64,000 nt of DNA, taken from contig CAYPIE010000002.1 of assembly GCA_964410665.1 (NCBI GenBank), forward strand, positions 1-64,000. Reading direction: 5' to 3'. This stretch comes from CAYPIE01 sp964410665 (GTDB lineage: Bacteria; Planctomycetota; Planctomycetia; Gemmatales; Gemmataceae). Below, piece after piece: positions 9,832-18,858 of the stretch (position 1 is the first letter of the stretch; each line of letters begins with the position of its first letter). A program made the position numbers and the translations under genes. The notes under the pieces were generated by a model. That model was not told where the DNA came from, made no database searches, and was given only the letters and a program-made list of their open reading frames with translations.

Positions 9832-10239
9832 ATGACAGCTTGCATGATCCAGTTGGCACTTGGAACGGTTGTGTTACTCACACAGACCGGGATCGATTCG
9901 TCTCAAGACGACGATCGGGCAGGTCCCGGATGGCGTCCAGCTGCAGAAGTGTTTCGTCAGAGTTGGAACGACTTTACTCAGGCCACTCGCTGGCAGCGGC
10001 TGCCCTTTAGCGATGACCAGTTGGCTCCCTGGGAGCCATTGGATCTTCATTATCTGATTTACGAAGGACCGGTTATGGCAGCGCCGCAACTGCCCGAGCC
10101 AGAGGTCGATCTCCCTGCAAACTTGTCGCTAGGCACCGGCATACCCTTGATCACCGTGTGGCAACGGGTGCTGGCCGGTGGAAAGCGCGAGCCAGTGGGT
10201 TGGAGCGAAGAACTGGCGGAACCTCCCTACGCACCGTAG
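9832..10239 (+). CDS. Small hypothetical exported protein
   Basis: A 135-residue protein with a hydrophobic N-terminus (residues about 3-19) compatible with a signal peptide, followed by a Trp- and Pro-rich acidic region. I recognise no family. AGAGGG lies seven bases before the ATG, which supports translation. It ends five bases before the end of the convergent HEAT gene. Coding status rests on the ribosome site, the position and the protein-like composition, not on homology. Confidence 0.55.
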   Translation: MTACMIQLALGTVVLLTQTGIDSSQDDDRAGPGWRPAAEVFRQSWNDFTQATRWQRLPFSDDQLAPWEPLDLHYLIYEGPVMAAPQLPEPEVDLPANLSLGTGIPLITVWQRVLAGGKREPVGWSEELAEPPYAP

Positions 10240-10243
10240 ATGC

Positions 10244-11212
10244 TCAGATGACGCTCGAACTATGGCGTCCGGCATTTGCTTCTCCGGATGCCAACTCTTC
10301 CCAAATCGCAGGGTAGGTTCCTTCCGCTCCCGCACGGCTTACGACATGAAGTGCCTCTTCGATCGCGTCTCGGTATTCTTTCGGGCCATGCTGGAGGGCA
10401 TAGCGTAGGGTCGGCAGAGCCGGTTCAGCATGTTTGCCAAGTCGAGCCAAGCCTTGGATGGCGTACAGATATTGCTCGGGGGTCAGTTGGCCGAGGTAGT
10501 GCGGATCCATGATCGAAGAATGCTCCAAAGAGCATTCCGGAGAGATGGTGGGTTCGACGAGCGGATCCTGATCGCGACGCACCATCTCTTGAACGATAGT
10601 GCAAAGGTGATAAACTGCATCATGGGCCAAATCACCCATCCAGGAGAGGGCGACCACGGCTTCCCCGCGAACAAAAGGATCCGAGTGAGTCAATAATGTC
10701 TCCAGCACCGGGAGCAAAGCGGGTTCCCCGATCCGACTCAGGCTGAGCGCGGCAAGGCGGCAAATCACCCGATTATTGTTGGCCAACGCCTGTACCAGTT
10801 CGGGTATCGCCGGCATGGCTTGCCGACCCAAGCGCTCAATTGCCTGGGCTGCCCCCGTGGCGGTACGTGGATCGAGGTCATCAAGCAAGCGGCGTAGGTC
10901 CGGGAGCGCTTCTCGGGCGGCCGTCCCCAATTTGCCGATCGCCCACACGGCTTGGCGGCGTACCCGTTTGTCCCAGTGATACAGCAACCCGCGTAGCACG
11001 GACAGTGCTTCAAGTCCCATCTGGCCGATGGCTTGAGCAACGGCTTCGCGAAGCACATCCTGATCATCCTCGAGCAGGATGACCAAGGTGGGTAAGGCAT
11101 CACTTGCCAAGGGACCAAGTCGACCAAGAGTCCGCACCGTTTGGAGTCGGTGCTCCAAAATTGGATCCGAGAGTTCACGCACCAGTTCCGGAACTGGATC
11201 GCTAAGTGACAT
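10244..11212 (-). CDS. HEAT/PBS-lyase-repeat protein
   Basis: A 322-residue protein made almost entirely of helical HEAT-like repeats of about 31-37 residues. Recurrent elements include VRTLGRLGPLASDALPTLV, AIGQMGLEALSVL, AIGKLGTAAREALPDL and ALSRIGEPALLPVL. No signal peptide or membrane segment is seen. Proteins of this kind are scaffolds; in planctomycetes they are numerous and mostly uncharacterised. The C-terminal quarter has a non-repeat stretch (about residues 215-250) before a final repeat. It is transcribed divergently from the sigma-like gene at 11442. Confidence 0.8.
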   Translation of the reverse strand: MSLSDPVPELVRELSDPILEHRLQTVRTLGRLGPLASDALPTLVILLEDDQDVLREAVAQAIGQMGLEALSVLRGLLYHWDKRVRRQAVWAIGKLGTAAREALPDLRRLLDDLDPRTATGAAQAIERLGRQAMPAIPELVQALANNNRVICRLAALSLSRIGEPALLPVLETLLTHSDPFVRGEAVVALSWMGDLAHDAVYHLCTIVQEMVRRDQDPLVEPTISPECSLEHSSIMDPHYLGQLTPEQYLYAIQGLARLGKHAEPALPTLRYALQHGPKEYRDAIEEALHVVSRAGAEGTYPAIWEELASGEANAGRHSSSVI

Positions 11213-11380
11213 TTGAACATCCCTCGTGCAGGCTAGCCGGTTCAGTGCAAGGCGATCAATCGTACTTTAGTGCGCAACCACTTCGCGAGCGGCGGTGAAT
11301 TGGTCGAACGGAGGAGATGGGAGGCTCGATCGCAATCCAAGATGAGCTTTCCTAAGTTTTTCGAGAGGTCGGCGAGAATG

Positions 11381-11403
11381 TTGACCGACCGGGTCCGTAT
11401 AAT
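11381..11403 (+). promoter_or_regulatory. Candidate sigma-70 -10 element upstream of the sigma/mla genes
   Basis: A perfect TATAAT is at 11398-11403, about 36 bases before the first ATG of the sigma-like gene. TTGACC lies at 11381-11386, but the 11-base gap is too short for a normal -35. The site is therefore best read as a -10 with an unknown or activator-dependent upstream element. It would drive the sigma-like gene and probably the mla genes behind it. Confidence 0.35.
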
Positions 11404-11441
11404 GCGAGGTAGCTGAAGCTGGCTGAAACGCCGAGGGTGTG

Positions 11442-12047
11442 ATGAAAAAGCGTTTACTGAGCCGGAAATCCGGATCGGTGGTAATGGCCATGGTACTCGG
11501 GACTGCCCTGAGTACGATCGATCCGTCACGAACCACCGCTTCGGTTCCTTCGCCAGAAGCGATTCAGGATATTACTCGTTACTGTCAAGTATGCTGGCGG
11601 AACGCTCGCCTTCCGGTCGATCGATGGCCCGATTGCACTCAGGAAGTCTTCGTGCGTCTGCTGGCGAGTATTGACCCGCAGAACTGGTCTCGAGTCATGC
11701 ATCGGGATGGCGAAGAACGAAGAGAATTCTTGCGAACGATCGATGCCGTAAAAAAACGAACGCAACGAAGTCGCAACTATGCTCCGTTGGCCGAAGGCGG
11801 CAACGCCCAGCCAGCCGATGCTCGCATAGGAACCCAGCCGGAAGACTGGGAAGAAATTGACCGGCTCGCCGACCGTGTGTTGAGTACTCGCCAGCGTGCG
11901 ATCCTCCGACTTACCCGCGAAGGTTGGACAGTACCCGAGATCGCTCAGGAGTTGAACACCTCGGTAGAGCGTGTGAGCGATGAGAAATACAAGGCGATTC
12001 GCAAACTACGCCATCAGCTTGTTGAGCGCAACCCACTGACAAGCTAA
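11442..12047 (+). CDS. Sigma-70-like (ECF-type) protein with hydrophobic N-terminus
   Basis: A 201-residue protein. Residues about 61-75 (RWPDCTQEVFVRLL) resemble sigma region 2 and residues 140-195 (LSTRQRAILRL, then VPEIAQELNTSVERVSDEKY) form a region 4 helix-turn-helix. Residues 1-30 contain an unusual hydrophobic stretch, GSVVMAMVLGTALSTI. This may be real or may mean that translation starts later, for example at the ATG at 11484. A GTG immediately precedes the first ATG. The gene lies 26 bases before mlaE, so it may be co-transcribed with the lipid-transport genes; that it regulates them is inference. Confidence 0.7.
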   Translation: MKKRLLSRKSGSVVMAMVLGTALSTIDPSRTTASVPSPEAIQDITRYCQVCWRNARLPVDRWPDCTQEVFVRLLASIDPQNWSRVMHRDGEERREFLRTIDAVKKRTQRSRNYAPLAEGGNAQPADARIGTQPEDWEEIDRLADRVLSTRQRAILRLTREGWTVPEIAQELNTSVERVSDEKYKAIRKLRHQLVERNPLTS

Positions 12048-12072
12048 GGCCAACCCCAAACGGCGAGATCGC

Positions 12073-12933
12073 ATGGCGACAGATACCGTCGCGCCTGCTT
12101 CGTCAGTATCCAAAACGTCTCCCTCCTCTAGCCAAACCGATCTTTGCTGGATCCGCTGGCTCGTTGTTTTGGGAGACTTTACTCGCTTTTCCTTGCAGAC
12201 CGTGCAAGGGCTTGGCAATTTACGCTCTCTGAGTCGAACCACCATCCCAATTGCCTATCAGGTAGGTCTGCAGAGCCTCGCCGTGGTCATGATCACTGGT
12301 GTATTCGTGGGTCTGGTCTTGGCTGTCGAAGCCTATAACCAGTATCACCGGATGGGCCTCGACTCTGCACTTGGCTCGATCGTGAACCTTACCATCCTCC
12401 GCGAACTTGGACCGGTATTGACGGGGGTGATGCTCGCAGGGCGAGTCGGAAGTGCGATTGCCGCTGAGTTAGCTACGATGCGCGTCACCGATCAAATTGA
12501 TGCGATCGAGTGCCTCGGTGTGCATCCAGTCCATTACCTGGTCACGCCGCGATTTCTGGCCTGCCTGGGCATGATTCCGTTTTTAACCATCTTGGCGAAC
12601 TTTGCCGGAGTGGTCGCTGGGGCGAGCATCTGTTTCACCGTTTTTGAGATCGATCAATATTTTTACTGGGAACAAGCTCGTCGCGCAGTCGGTCCGTTCG
12701 AGGTGTTCTCCGGGGTTGCCAAATCGGTTCTCTTTGGAGCAGCCCTGGCATTAATCGCGTGTCATCGTGGCTTTCGTAGTCGGGGGGGGGCGGTCGGCGT
12801 CGGCCGAGCGGCCACCGAAGCTTTTGTCTTTTCGTTTGTTGCCATCCTGGTCCTCGATTTCTTGACCGTTTTACTCATCCAACCGCTACAAGAGTTGTTG
12901 AATTTGTCTAAATCAGGCATTGAGTTCGGATGA
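12073..12933 (+). CDS. mlaE: MlaE-family ABC transporter permease
   Basis: A 286-residue membrane protein of the MlaE/YrbE permease family, with about five hydrophobic segments. Conserved family stretches include ELGPVLTGVMLAGRVGSAIA, ATMRVTDQIDAIECLGV and the C-terminal GAVGVGRAATEAF. In Gram-negative bacteria this permease joins MlaF and MCE proteins to move phospholipid between the inner and outer membranes. The following ATPase overlaps it by four bases, and an MCE protein follows. A run of nine G occurs at 12782-12790, around codons 237-240, within the conserved C-terminal motif. The first 60 residues are a hydrophilic extension. Confidence 0.92.
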   Translation: MATDTVAPASSVSKTSPSSSQTDLCWIRWLVVLGDFTRFSLQTVQGLGNLRSLSRTTIPIAYQVGLQSLAVVMITGVFVGLVLAVEAYNQYHRMGLDSALGSIVNLTILRELGPVLTGVMLAGRVGSAIAAELATMRVTDQIDAIECLGVHPVHYLVTPRFLACLGMIPFLTILANFAGVVAGASICFTVFEIDQYFYWEQARRAVGPFEVFSGVAKSVLFGAALALIACHRGFRSRGGAVGVGRAATEAFVFSFVAILVLDFLTVLLIQPLQELLNLSKSGIEFG

Positions 12934-13757
12934 CAAACCCTGACCCCGAGATCGTTGCGGCCGACCCGGGCATTGTTTCGATCGCTGATGTGTCCATGCG
13001 CTTCGGCAGCCAATCGGTCCTACGCGATATCTCCTTGACCATCCCGCGCGGTCAAAGCCTGGCGATTATCGGCGAGAGCGGTTGTGGCAAAACCGTGTTA
13101 TTAAAACTGATCGTTGGGCTGCTCGCACCATCGTCAGGTCGAGTGAGCTTTGATGGTCGCGAGTTGATCGCACTCCCCGATCGCGAACGCTTCCGCCAAC
13201 GCCTACGCATCGGCTTTCTCTTTCAGGGTGCGGCATTATTCGATAGTTTGACCGTATATGAGAATGTCGCTTTCGGTCTCCGCTCCAAAGGCGGTTTGAG
13301 TGAAAACACCATCCGCGACATCGTCCACCAACGTCTCGACGAAGTTGGCTTGGCTGCTTCGGTGGTTGGCAAGATGCCAGCCGAGCTATCTGGTGGCATG
13401 AAAAAACGGGTTGGACTGGCTCGAGCGCTGGCGTTGGACCCGGAAGTGATGCTCTATGACGAACCGACTACCGGACTCGACCCGATCATGACCGATGTGA
13501 TCAACGAACTGATCCAGCGGACTCAGGAGCATGCCGAACAGCCGATCACCAGTATCATTGTGACACACGAGATGCGCACCGTCCGTAAAGTGGCGGAACG
13601 GATTGTGATGCTCTATCCGCTGACTCGGCTCGAACCCCATGAGCCTCAGATCTTGGTGGATGGCAGCATGGCAGCACTGGAATCCCATCCAGATCATCGG
13701 GTGCATCAGTTCGTCGAGGGTAGAGCAGGGGAGAGACTGCAACGGGGAAGTGAGTAA
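12930..13757 (+). CDS. mlaF: MlaF-family ABC transporter ATP-binding protein
   Basis: A 275-residue ABC ATPase. Walker A is GESGCGKTVLLK (about residues 47-58), the Q-loop lies near FLFQGAALFDSLTV, the signature is LSGGMKKRVGLARAL, and Walker B with its Glu is VMLYDEPTTGLDP. The sequence around FQGAALFDSLTVYENVAF is characteristic of MlaF-type ATPases. It overlaps the mlaE stop as ATGA, and together with the permease and the MCE protein it forms a complete inner-membrane lipid-transport core. It energises movement of lipid; the direction cannot be read from sequence. Confidence 0.93.
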   Translation: MTNPDPEIVAADPGIVSIADVSMRFGSQSVLRDISLTIPRGQSLAIIGESGCGKTVLLKLIVGLLAPSSGRVSFDGRELIALPDRERFRQRLRIGFLFQGAALFDSLTVYENVAFGLRSKGGLSENTIRDIVHQRLDEVGLAASVVGKMPAELSGGMKKRVGLARALALDPEVMLYDEPTTGLDPIMTDVINELIQRTQEHAEQPITSIIVTHEMRTVRKVAERIVMLYPLTRLEPHEPQILVDGSMAALESHPDHRVHQFVEGRAGERLQRGSE

Positions 13758-13849
13758 GCCGATGTCTGAGCCTGGCTTGTTGAACCAGATCGACACCAGA
13801 TCGTGCTTGGCGGACGCTTCTCTGAAGATCCCAACTTACGAGGCAAGGA

Positions 13850-15274
13850 ATGCGCGATCGAGGCTTACTGATTCGACTTGGATTATTTTTGGTGTTCTCG
13901 ATTGCTGCATTGCTGGTGTTGCTCATGGTCTTTCGTGGACGACAAGGGTTGTTCGAGGGGGGGATCAATTATCAGGTGACCTTTCCCGAAGCGCCAGGGG
14001 TGGATGCGGGAACACCCGTACGCCGCTCGGGCGTGCGAGTTGGTGCCGTGAATGATGTCACCCTCGATCCGGTGACCGGTCTGGTGCGGGTGCAACTCCA
14101 GGTCGATCCCCGATTTGTTCCTCGCGATCGCGAGTTAATCACCATTTCGCGGAACCTGATCAGCGGGGATACCGCGATTGAATTTGTCCCACGGGATCCT
14201 GAGTTGGTGCCTCCTGACCTTGGTCAGCCGCTCCCTGCGGATGCAAAGTTAATTGGCGTCGCACCCCCGGTCCCAAGGGCCTTAGTTGCGCAAGTTGCTG
14301 ATGTGTTGCCCACCGTACAAGATTCGATGGATCAAATTCGCCGCTCGGTTGAACGCTTTGAACAGGCTGCACCACGTCTTGAACAAGCGTTCGCCGAATT
14401 TGGCCGAGTCGGCAAGAACCTCAATACTTTTCTACCAGAACTACGCAGGACCAATGATGAACTCCGCGGCATTTTAGAGGTGGTTCGGGCAGCTAGTCCG
14501 GAGTTTGGTCAAACCAATCAAGAATTGCGTAGCTTGCTCAAAAACGGCAACAATTTCGTGGAAGAAGTTCGTCAGATCGTTCAGAGCAACGAACCCGAAC
14601 TTTCTCGCAGTATTCGCTTGACCGCTGACACTCTTGATCAACTCAATCAGCTCGTGGATGAGGAAAATCGAAAGCGTTTGGAGGACGCCTTGGAAAACCT
14701 CGTTCAGACGACCGATCAGGTTGCCACGCTGCTTCGTGAGGAAAATCAACGAGCAGTCGAGAACACCCTTAAGAATCTTTCAGCAAGTAGTAACCGCTTT
14801 CCTCGGATAACGGACAATGTAACCAAAGCGAGCGAACGACTAGCCCCGATCATTGAGCAAGTCGATGAAGCACTTCAAGAGTCGCAAGTGGTCCTGAAAA
14901 ACCTCAAGACCACCACCAGCAGTATCGCGGCTCGCTCCGATGCGATTGTTGCCAATCTGGATACATCCCTCCAGCAAATCAACCAACTTTTTCTGGACAT
15001 TCGTGAGCTTATCCGAGTCTTTGCACGTTCGGATGGAACTGTGCAGCGATTGCTGATGGATCCAAGCCTGTTCAATCAGATCAACGCTGCCGCCGTCCAG
15101 GTGACTCAGCTCGTGCCACGCATCGAGCGGATTCTGGCGGATGTCGAAGTGTTCAGCGATAAAATCGCCCGACATCCCGAGCGTATTGGGGTGGGTGGAG
15201 CACTGCGACCGAGCTCCGGATTGAAAGAATCTCCTGCGGCTCCCCTTGATTATCCTCGAAGACGGTTTCCTTGA
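13850..15274 (+). CDS. mlaD: MCE/MlaD-family lipid-transport protein
   Basis: A 474-residue protein with one N-terminal membrane segment (about residues 7-27), an MCE domain from about 38 to 120 (YQVTFPEAPGVDAGTPVRRS, GVRVGAVNDV), and a long helical C-terminal region of 300 residues rich in Asn, Gln, Glu and Leu that is likely coiled coil. This architecture resembles long periplasm-spanning MCE proteins rather than short E. coli MlaD. It is expected to be anchored in the inner membrane and to form the lipid conduit for the preceding permease and ATPase. AAGGA lies almost directly before the ATG. The 92-base gap after mlaF is the only spacing in the operon. Confidence 0.9.
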   Translation: MRDRGLLIRLGLFLVFSIAALLVLLMVFRGRQGLFEGGINYQVTFPEAPGVDAGTPVRRSGVRVGAVNDVTLDPVTGLVRVQLQVDPRFVPRDRELITISRNLISGDTAIEFVPRDPELVPPDLGQPLPADAKLIGVAPPVPRALVAQVADVLPTVQDSMDQIRRSVERFEQAAPRLEQAFAEFGRVGKNLNTFLPELRRTNDELRGILEVVRAASPEFGQTNQELRSLLKNGNNFVEEVRQIVQSNEPELSRSIRLTADTLDQLNQLVDEENRKRLEDALENLVQTTDQVATLLREENQRAVENTLKNLSASSNRFPRITDNVTKASERLAPIIEQVDEALQESQVVLKNLKTTTSSIAARSDAIVANLDTSLQQINQLFLDIRELIRVFARSDGTVQRLLMDPSLFNQINAAAVQVTQLVPRIERILADVEVFSDKIARHPERIGVGGALRPSSGLKESPAAPLDYPRRRFP

Positions 15275-15437
15275 GGGAAGGTCCATGAGCAGACCTTAGG
15301 AGAGATTCTCCCGGCCGAAACCTTGGTTGATCCAGGATCGAGCTATTGGTGCGGTCAAAGATGTGCGTCGTATTTCGATTACATACACGGTCGGGAATGT
15401 GCATGCATTTGTAATCCGCTCCAATGATTGATGGCCA

Positions 15438-15453
15438 ACTTCCTGTAGGAAGT
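15438..15453. terminator. Candidate bidirectional hairpin between convergent genes
   Basis: ACTTCC-TGTA-GGAAGT forms a perfect six-base-pair stem with a four-base loop in the 224-base space between the convergent mlaD and dehydrogenase genes. A second short stem (AAGGTC at 15278-15283 with GACCTT at 15292-15297) lies directly after the mlaD stop. Neither has a T tract, so a terminator role is tentative. Confidence 0.3.
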
Positions 15454-15498
15454 GCGGTTGATCGTTCCCAAGAGCTCTCCCCCACGGCTTCAGTCACG

Positions 15499-18405
15499 CT
15501 AACCGACGTACACGCCGCCGCGGAACTCCGAGTTAAAAACCAGTTCTTGCTGCGTGGGGGTGCCGCTGAGGGGAACATCGCCGTCTTCACTTACATAATG
15601 CCGCAGGAATGGCAAATCTCCTAATCCACTCCCGGTGACCAAATCGATCCGAGCATCTCCATCGAGATCTTTTGCTACCAGAGGGACACCCCCGCGTTGG
15701 TTTTGATCACCCGCGAAGAAATTCCCTAAGTCTTCGCGAAGTCGACCATCGCTTTGCAGCAGAGTCCGGGAATCCCAAGCCAACACCCGTGGACCCCCAC
15801 CAGGACCTGCACCGAAAATCAGATCGTCTTGGACGTCTCCGTTCAAGTCGCCGAGTGTGGGATACACGCCATTGCGTAGGCTAGATTCAAAGACAAACAT
15901 ATCCTCGAGCAGTTTATCAGGCTGCTGCCCGCGCTTTAAGCTACGACCGTCATAGACGGCGACGCGCGGGCCTCCCCCGAAGCCCGCCGCAACCAGCAGA
16001 TCCGGAACTCCATCCCCATCGATATCACCCGTGGCGACACGGGCTCCTCCGCGAAACGTAGGATCTTCAATTCCAAAGAAATCCACCAAGGTGCTGCCAT
16101 TCTGTCCATCCAGGATGCGAGTCCGCGGTCCACCGCCTTGATCGGGGGCGACCACCATGTCGGCATACCCATCGTCGTTCAAGTCCGCCACGCTGACAAA
16201 CAACCCGCCCAAGAAGCTCCGTTCAAACACCTCGACCTCGAGGATGGTCGCGTTGGTCACTCCGTCGAAGACTCTCAGGACTGGAGCAGATCCTGGACTG
16301 GCGACGGTCACCGTATCGGGAATGCCATCGCCATTGATATCACCGGTGGCCACCCGAACATTCCCGAAAGTCTGTGCTAGCTGTTGTTCGAACGCGATAT
16401 CGACTTCGCGGCGTAGTACCCCTGTTGGGCCGCCATTTCCCGCAGCGATCAGCAACGGAGCCGCTTGGTGATAGATGGCCCGGATTTCTTGGTCGAGACT
16501 TGGAGTGATAAACTCACGGAGACGTGGACCACCGTCACTGTAGCGTTGAAAGACCTGGCGGCGACCGTTGGCGATTCCTGATGGGGAAGCACTCAGTTCA
16601 CGTACGACGCCAGCAACCCCCATGAATGTAAAGCCATTTTCTCGAGGGGTACCGTCGAGGCGAAGACTGTCGGGGAGATCGCTGCGGAGAGTGACGGTAC
16701 TTGTTCGCGGCAACAAATCCCGGGTGACGGTGGTCGACAACCCTGCGGGATCGGTAACGGTCAGAGAGATGCGGTAGAAGACATCCGTTTCTAAATAGGG
16801 GGTGCGTTGGGGAATCGTAAACGAACCGGAATCAAACCCGGATTGGGGCATGATGAACGGGCGAGCCACGGCACCGGTGTGATAGTCGATGCGCCAGGTG
16901 AAAGCAGCTTCGCTCAGGCTTCCGGTCTCAGGATCGCTTCCGCTTCCGGCAAAGGGAATCGTCTCTCCGGCGGTAAACAGGCTGCCCGCGGAAGGTGTAT
17001 CGATGCTCGCTAGGGGGGCAGCATCCTGGGTCACCGTCAGGTTTGCCGAGCGACTCACGGTACTCCCAAATCCGTTGCTTATCCGCACCTGGAAGTTAGC
17101 GCCAGAATCAGCGAGTTGCAGATCGGTTAAACTGAGGGTCGGGGTCGTTCCCTCGGGGATCTCAAGACCGTTGCGAAACCATTGATACGCCAATGGATCC
17201 GCCCCAGTGGCTTCCACCGTCCAGGTGACGGATTGGCCAACGCTCACAATCTGATCTATGGGTTCCTGCAAGATCCGCGGGGAGGAGCCCGGCGTATAAT
17301 CGATTTGGGAGATCTGTCCCGTACCACTGGAAGAGGTGCGTTGTAACACCAGTAACGAGCCGTTCGCAGTTACGTCGAGATCCACTGGCAAGACAAACCC
17401 TGTGGCGAATCCATCGGTTTCACCTGTTCCCGGATCGAGGACGCGTACCCAGCCGGCGCCCAAGTCCGTGAAAAAATACTGACCGGTAAAACCCTGAGGA
17501 AAAGTGCTCTGCCGCGGATTGTAAAACACACCACCGGTAATGGCGATCCCCTCATCCGGGCCAGAACCATGGGCATAAGCCAGCAAAGGAGGGATGTAGC
17601 TCGGATTGTTCGATGGGCCCTCGACCTCCGGCCAGCCATAGTTTGCTCCTGGGATGCCCTCGTTGATCTCTTCAAAAGCGTCCTGGCCAACGTCATTGAT
17701 GAAAATGCGTCCACTGCCTGGTTGTACTGCAAACGTGAATGGATTGCGTAAACCCAGCGCCCATATCGCGCGTCGATTCCCGGACAGTTCATCCGCGAAT
17801 GGATTATCCTCGGGTATGGTGCCATCAGCATTGATACGTAGCATCTTGCCCAGCAAATTATCGAGGCTTTGCGACTGTCTGGGCAACGCATTTTCCCCCA
17901 CGGCAATCAGCAAGGTGCCGTCCTGAGCAAAATGGAGTGCGCCTCCATTGTGGTTCGTGGCCTCGGTGAGCGGATCAAGCTCCATCAAGACCTGCTCGGA
18001 TGTTGGATCAACTTGATTTCCTTGCAGAAGGAAGCGGCTCACACGGTTGAACGGATCTGTATTCGAACTGCCGGGAACGGTGTAGTAGAGGTAGATCCAT
18101 GACTGCTGGACGAAATTCGGATGCAGTGCCACTCCAAGCAAGCCTCGCTCGCCACGTGGATCCACTTCAAGACTGAGTACGGGGTCCTCGCGTAAGGAAG
18201 CATTCTCAACCACCCGCAACAGCCCTGCTTGTTCGGTGATGAACAGCCGGCCGTCGGGAGCTTCGGCGAGAGCTGTGGGTGCGGATAGCCCGCTGGCCAG
18301 AATCGTCTCGATGAATCCTGCGGGGAGGTTCGCCGGTGAGATCCGATCTTCAAGAGTCTGGCCCGACAGTCGCTGGGTGCGATGGACGGCAACAGAAGAA
18401 CCCAT
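15499..18405 (-). CDS. PQQ-type sugar dehydrogenase-like/Ig/FG-GAP repeat protein
   Basis: A 968-residue multidomain secreted protein. The N-terminus carries QTLEDRISPAN, a short motif common at the start of planctomycete surface proteins. Residues about 25-360 resemble the glucose/sorbosone dehydrogenase beta-propeller (PTALAEAPDGRLFITEQAG; GERGLLGVALHPNF; AIWALGLRNPFTFAV). About 385-470 is an Ig-like domain (AYQWFRNGLEIPEG). About 480-580 looks like another beta domain. The rest contains FG-GAP repeats with calcium-loop patterns such as GDINGDGIPD and DLNDDGYADMV. The frame continues 29 codons upstream, but the ATG at 18405 has GGGAG upstream and puts the motif near the N-terminus. Electron-transfer activity is not proven. 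Confidence 0.85.
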   Translation of the reverse strand: MGSSVAVHRTQRLSGQTLEDRISPANLPAGFIETILASGLSAPTALAEAPDGRLFITEQAGLLRVVENASLREDPVLSLEVDPRGERGLLGVALHPNFVQQSWIYLYYTVPGSSNTDPFNRVSRFLLQGNQVDPTSEQVLMELDPLTEATNHNGGALHFAQDGTLLIAVGENALPRQSQSLDNLLGKMLRINADGTIPEDNPFADELSGNRRAIWALGLRNPFTFAVQPGSGRIFINDVGQDAFEEINEGIPGANYGWPEVEGPSNNPSYIPPLLAYAHGSGPDEGIAITGGVFYNPRQSTFPQGFTGQYFFTDLGAGWVRVLDPGTGETDGFATGFVLPVDLDVTANGSLLVLQRTSSSGTGQISQIDYTPGSSPRILQEPIDQIVSVGQSVTWTVEATGADPLAYQWFRNGLEIPEGTTPTLSLTDLQLADSGANFQVRISNGFGSTVSRSANLTVTQDAAPLASIDTPSAGSLFTAGETIPFAGSGSDPETGSLSEAAFTWRIDYHTGAVARPFIMPQSGFDSGSFTIPQRTPYLETDVFYRISLTVTDPAGLSTTVTRDLLPRTSTVTLRSDLPDSLRLDGTPRENGFTFMGVAGVVRELSASPSGIANGRRQVFQRYSDGGPRLREFITPSLDQEIRAIYHQAAPLLIAAGNGGPTGVLRREVDIAFEQQLAQTFGNVRVATGDINGDGIPDTVTVASPGSAPVLRVFDGVTNATILEVEVFERSFLGGLFVSVADLNDDGYADMVVAPDQGGGPRTRILDGQNGSTLVDFFGIEDPTFRGGARVATGDIDGDGVPDLLVAAGFGGGPRVAVYDGRSLKRGQQPDKLLEDMFVFESSLRNGVYPTLGDLNGDVQDDLIFGAGPGGGPRVLAWDSRTLLQSDGRLREDLGNFFAGDQNQRGGVPLVAKDLDGDARIDLVTGSGLGDLPFLRHYVSEDGDVPLSGTPTQQELVFNSEFRGGVYVG

Positions 18406-18858
18406 TCGATGTTTACTCCCTCGACAGCGACTCGACCGGACTTGGACCCTGAGAGATGCAAATACTACCCAGAGCATAACATCCCTGGTCAAGCGGGGCG
18501 GGGATGAACTTCAACTATCCCATTCTGCTCGGAACCGAACTCACCACGCGGGACACCTTCTTCAGCGTTGCTGCCGTAGACGGTCCAAGTGCCCCCGAAA
18601 GTCCTAAGAAGGGATCCGAGCATCGATTGCACCTGGCACGGATGCTCATTCTGCCCTCCATTCCCGCGAGCTTGCTCCACACGAAGACTTAAGAGATTGC
18701 ATCTAGTTTATGTATCGGGTTCGATGGAGGGTCCAACTGCAGATGGAGTCGCTTGGTGTGGGCAGTCCGACCCGACCATCCTCGAGCCTCCCCGTCCGTG
18801 CTCGGATGTGTTAGGCTATTGGCCATTACGTCGAATGCTGACTAACGGAGTCTTTACC
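18406..18858. other. Divergent intergenic region (453 bp)
   Basis: This space separates the starts of two large divergent oxidoreductase-like genes. Short open frames exist on both strands, for example 18489-18680 on the minus strand, but they have no recognisable domain and no convincing ribosome site. The region probably carries the two promoters. I could not pick out a clear -35/-10 pair by eye, and I see no obvious repeats. Confidence 0.5.

Noticed and set aside
13386..13968. Antisense open frames over the mlaF/mlaD junction
   Set aside because: They are complements of strongly conserved ABC ATPase and MCE coding sequence and show no independent likeness to a protein family.
18589..18858. 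N-terminal extension of the PVC dehydrogenase
   Set aside because: The extra 90 codons lack a signal peptide and precede a well-placed GGAG and an ATG starting a typical leader at 18859.
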